Position numbers and translations under genes: made by a program. The notes beneath the pieces were generated by a model. The model was not told the DNA's origin. It did no database searches and saw only the letters and a list, made by a program, of their open reading frames with translations. Below, piece after piece: positions 61,709 to 64,000 of a stretch of 64,000 nucleotides of DNA. How positions within the stretch are numbered: position 1 is the stretch's first letter; each line of letters begins with the position of its first letter. This DNA is from Marinobacter profundi (lineage in GTDB: Bacteria; Pseudomonadota; Gammaproteobacteria; Pseudomonadales; Oleiphilaceae): NCBI RefSeq assembly GCF_002744715.1, contig NZ_KZ319376.1:1-64000 (forward strand), given 5' to 3'.

Positions 61709-64000
61709 TCAGGGGGACCAGGCGTCACCGCCCTGGTCCGACGCCGTGATCCAGTAGCGGTTCCGACCCAGCTGTTTGGCGTGGTACATGGCCTGGTCAG
61801 CCTCCCGCAGGAGCTGGTCACCGTCCAGCTCCTGCCGGCCCGGATACAGCGCCACGCCGATACTGGCCGACACTTGTACACTGTGACCCGCCACCCACAC
61901 CGGCTCGCCAATCACCGTCAGCAAACGCTGCAACAGCGTTTCGCCCAGCGCCCGGTCCGGAATGTCCACAAGCAGCGCGACGAATTCGTCCCCGCCCAGG
62001 CGCGCCACGGTGTCCTGTTCCCGCAATGCCGTGCGCATCCGCCCGGCCAGGGTCACCAGCAACTCGTCGCCCGCCTCATGGCCAAAGGCGTCGTTAACCG
62101 GTTTGAACTTGTCCAGGTCGATGTAAGCCACCGCCAGCCGGTAACCCTGGCGCCGGGCCTGGGCCATGGCCTGTTGCATCCGGTCGGCCAGCAATACCCG
62201 GTTAGGCAGGCCGGTCAGCGCATCGTAATGGGCCATGCGGGTCAGGCGGTTTTCCTGTTCCCGCAGCCGGGTAATGTCGCTGAAGATACCCACGAAGTGG
62301 GTCAAGCGCTGCCGGTCGTCCCGCACCGCGGTGATGGTCAGCGCCTTGATATAGGCTTCGCCATCCTGCCGCCGGCTGCGGAATTCGCCGACCCAGCGGC
62401 CATGGGTACGGGCATACATCAACACGCTGACGCCCTCGTCGGGCAGTTCAACCAGCGAGCCGATGGACTGGTTACGGTTGTAGCCGGTGATGACCTGGTA
62501 GGCATCGTTGATGTCGATCACCCGACCCTCGACATCGGTGATGAAAATCCCTTCCCGGGCATGGGAAAACACACTTGCGGCCAGCCGTTGCTGGGCCTCC
62601 GCACGTTTACGCCGGGTGATGTCGTGGAGAGCGCAGAGGATGGCCGGTTCACCATCGTCATGCTGGCCGATCCGCGCCAGCGTCAGGTCAACATATAGCT
62701 CGCTGGCGTCGTTGCGCAGGCAGCGCCACTCACAGGCCTGTACCCCCTGGTCCATCACTGCCTGCAGCAGGGCCCGGCTTTTCTCCAGCGAGGGCTCGCC
62801 ATCCGGCTGGAACGGTGGCGATACGCCCGCGAGGCCCTGCACGGCCAGCGACTCCCGACGGTGGTAACCCAGCAGCTGCAAGGCAGCGGAATTGGCCTCG
62901 ACAAACAGCCCGCGGCGAATGATCAGCATGGGCTCGGGCCAGGTTTCGACCATCGCCGACAGCCTGCGCTGTTCCCGCACCAGGCGCTTGCGCTGGCGCC
63001 AGAGCCAGATTGCCGTCAGGGCCAGTAAACTGATCAGAAGTACCACAGCGAAGATCCAGTAGCGGTACTGCTGCAGGACATCCAGCCAGGTGACAGCGGG
63101 CACCCGGTCATAGGGCGGCACCCGCAAGGAGCGGGCCAGCAACTCCACCGACTGGTAATCGGCGGGCGGTGCGAAGCCCGCAATGTCACCGGCCCGGGCA
63201 GCGGGATGATCCTCGGCCAGCGCGAACAGCGAGGATGCAAGCCGGCGCACCAGTTTCTGGTCGACGTGAGGCAAGGCGACAAACGGCCATTCCGGGTAGA
63301 GCCGGGTGGAGACAACAAAGGGAAACTCGCCCAGTTCCTGGGGGTGCAGAACGCGGACATCATCCCGCTGCAAGCGCCCCTCCTCCACCAGTTGCTCGAT
63401 GATGCCGGTGCGGACAAAGCCCGCGTTGACGTCCCCCTCAAGCACCGCCCGCACCACCCGGTCGTGACTGCCCAGCACCCGCAGCCGCGCGGTGCGCTGC
63501 AGGTCGATACCAATCTCCCGGAATTCAAACAGCTGGGTCTGGAAGCCGCCGAGAAAATACGGCCCCGGTACCGCGATCGTGGCATTGCGGAGGTCACTGA
63601 GCGAGTCATAGCGACTGTCACCACCACGCACCAGAATAACCCCGCCAAGACTGGAGGTGTTTGCCGTCGGCCCCCGCCGGATGAGCGTCGCAATGGCACC
63701 GCCCAGGCTGCGTTCACTGCGGATCATCAGGAAATGACTGGGATTGGTAAAAAACAGGTCCAGCTGATTGCGGGCCAGCGCCTCGTTCATCTGCTCCTGG
63801 GTCAGGATGTGGAGGCGCACTTCCACCCCCAGCTGGGCCCCCAGATAATCCGCCAGCGGCTGGAACCGGCTTTCAAGTACCTGGGTTGGGCGATAGGCGA
63901 AGATACCCAGGTTCAGGGCCTGGGCAGCCAACGCTTCCGTCGCCAGCAATCCGAACAGCAATGCCAGGGCCAGGCAACGGAACCGGGCGGTCCTCGGGGT
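61709..64000 (-). CDS. Diguanylate cyclase with PhnD-like periplasmic sensor and PAS domains (start outside window)
   Basis: The minus-strand frame runs open to the right edge, and the signal peptide (RFRCLALALLFGLLATEALA) continues past it, so the start is outside the window. The visible 763 or so residues comprise a PhnD/SBP-type periplasmic domain (about 20-265), one transmembrane helix (about 300-320), two PAS domains (about 330-560) and a GGDEF domain. The GGDEF active site is complete (ARLGGDEFVALL), and an inhibitory RxxD site (REQD) lies five residues before it. It makes c-di-GMP in response to a periplasmic ligand, perhaps phosphate, phosphite or a phosphonate. There is no EAL domain. 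Confidence 0.9.
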   Translation of the reverse strand, partial: TPRTARFRCLALALLFGLLATEALAAQALNLGIFAYRPTQVLESRFQPLADYLGAQLGVEVRLHILTQEQMNEALARNQLDLFFTNPSHFLMIRSERSLGGAIATLIRRGPTANTSSLGGVILVRGGDSRYDSLSDLRNATIAVPGPYFLGGFQTQLFEFREIGIDLQRTARLRVLGSHDRVVRAVLEGDVNAGFVRTGIIEQLVEEGRLQRDDVRVLHPQELGEFPFVVSTRLYPEWPFVALPHVDQKLVRRLASSLFALAEDHPAARAGDIAGFAPPADYQSVELLARSLRVPPYDRVPAVTWLDVLQQYRYWIFAVVLLISLLALTAIWLWRQRKRLVREQRRLSAMVETWPEPMLIIRRGLFVEANSAALQLLGYHRRESLAVQGLAGVSPPFQPDGEPSLEKSRALLQAVMDQGVQACEWRCLRNDASELYVDLTLARIGQHDDGEPAILCALHDITRRKRAEAQQRLAASVFSHAREGIFITDVEGRVIDINDAYQVITGYNRNQSIGSLVELPDEGVSVLMYARTHGRWVGEFRSRRQDGEAYIKALTITAVRDDRQRLTHFVGIFSDITRLREQENRLTRMAHYDALTGLPNRVLLADRMQQAMAQARRQGYRLAVAYIDLDKFKPVNDAFGHEAGDELLVTLAGRMRTALREQDTVARLGGDEFVALLVDIPDRALGETLLQRLLTVIGEPVWVAGHSVQVSASIGVALYPGRQELDGDQLLREADQAMYHAKQLGRNRYWITASDQGGDAWSP

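Noticed and set aside
1..64000. CRISPR array, prophage or toxin-antitoxin module
   Set aside because: No regularly spaced repeats, phage structural genes or paired small toxin-antitoxin ORFs with ribosome sites were seen; the only short tandem repeat (58287-58346) has no spacers.

Overview
The window reads as chromosome of a GC-rich, aerobic, probably marine gammaproteobacterium. Gene content points to a Marinobacter-like organism: long membrane-anchored FadE, Gac/Csr-type regulatory RNA, PstSCAB-PhoU with enlarged permeases, UbiF, TmcA, ThiI and an AcrAB-type efflux pump. The genus is an inference, because there is no rRNA, tRNA or other phylogenetic marker here. Coding density is high, most genes are housekeeping, and intergenic gaps are short.

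Layout. 1-527 holds the 3' end of an IS3-family element, which stops 12 bp from a cold-shock gene. 540-8128 carries cspA-like, crcB, fadE, rapA, cysZ and a VanZ-like gene. 8156-8594 is the main non-coding locus: a GGA-rich, hairpin-rich RNA of the CsrB/RsmZ type, with a GacA/UvrY-like site about 180 bp upstream and an intrinsic terminator. 8606-13996 has a methyltransferase, selU, a MscS channel, a YbaK-type deacylase, ubiF and a HIT protein. 14013-19702 is a complete phosphate operon (pstS-pstC-pstA-pstB-phoU, minus strand) with a Pho box, an internal terminator after pstS and a strong terminator after phoU. 19806-25368 holds a thioesterase, a CDF metal exporter, an unrecognised ATP-grasp-like protein, an MFS transporter and a FetAB-like ABC pair.

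25576-32151 is an arsenic-resistance island of two divergent operons. The leftward one is an arsenate reductase fused to an ArsR regulator, a GAPDH and arsJ. The rightward one is an ArsP-like permease, a small thioredoxin-fold protein, arsH and acr3. Together they cover arsenate reduction with arsenite export, arsenate loading onto 3-phosphoglycerate with ArsJ export, and possibly organoarsenical handling.

32185-45515 has mntP, uvrD, a palindromic intergenic element, a GabD-like dehydrogenase divergent from an acetylpolyamine-amidohydrolase-like gene, thiI, ppnN, a small cytochrome c, an enoyl-CoA hydratase-family gene, an ankyrin lipoprotein and tmcA. 45608-56920 has a second UvrD-type helicase, an OmpA/OprF-like porin with TSP3 repeats, a DUF4124 protein, a methyltransferase whose start codon overlaps that of divergent trmJ, and a TetR-AcrA-AcrB efflux module with a perfect 20-bp operator palindrome. 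56938-64000 has dadA, a short tandem repeat, ppk2, a TatD-family gene, a Na/Pi cotransporter and a PhnD-PAS-GGDEF sensor that runs off the right edge.

The most notable items are the CsrB-like RNA, the ArsC-ArsR fusion controlling both arsenic operons, the structured repeat at 35079-35180, and the phosphonate-binding-type diguanylate cyclase beside the phosphate cotransporter. I did not find CRISPR arrays, prophage genes, tRNA genes or rRNA genes.
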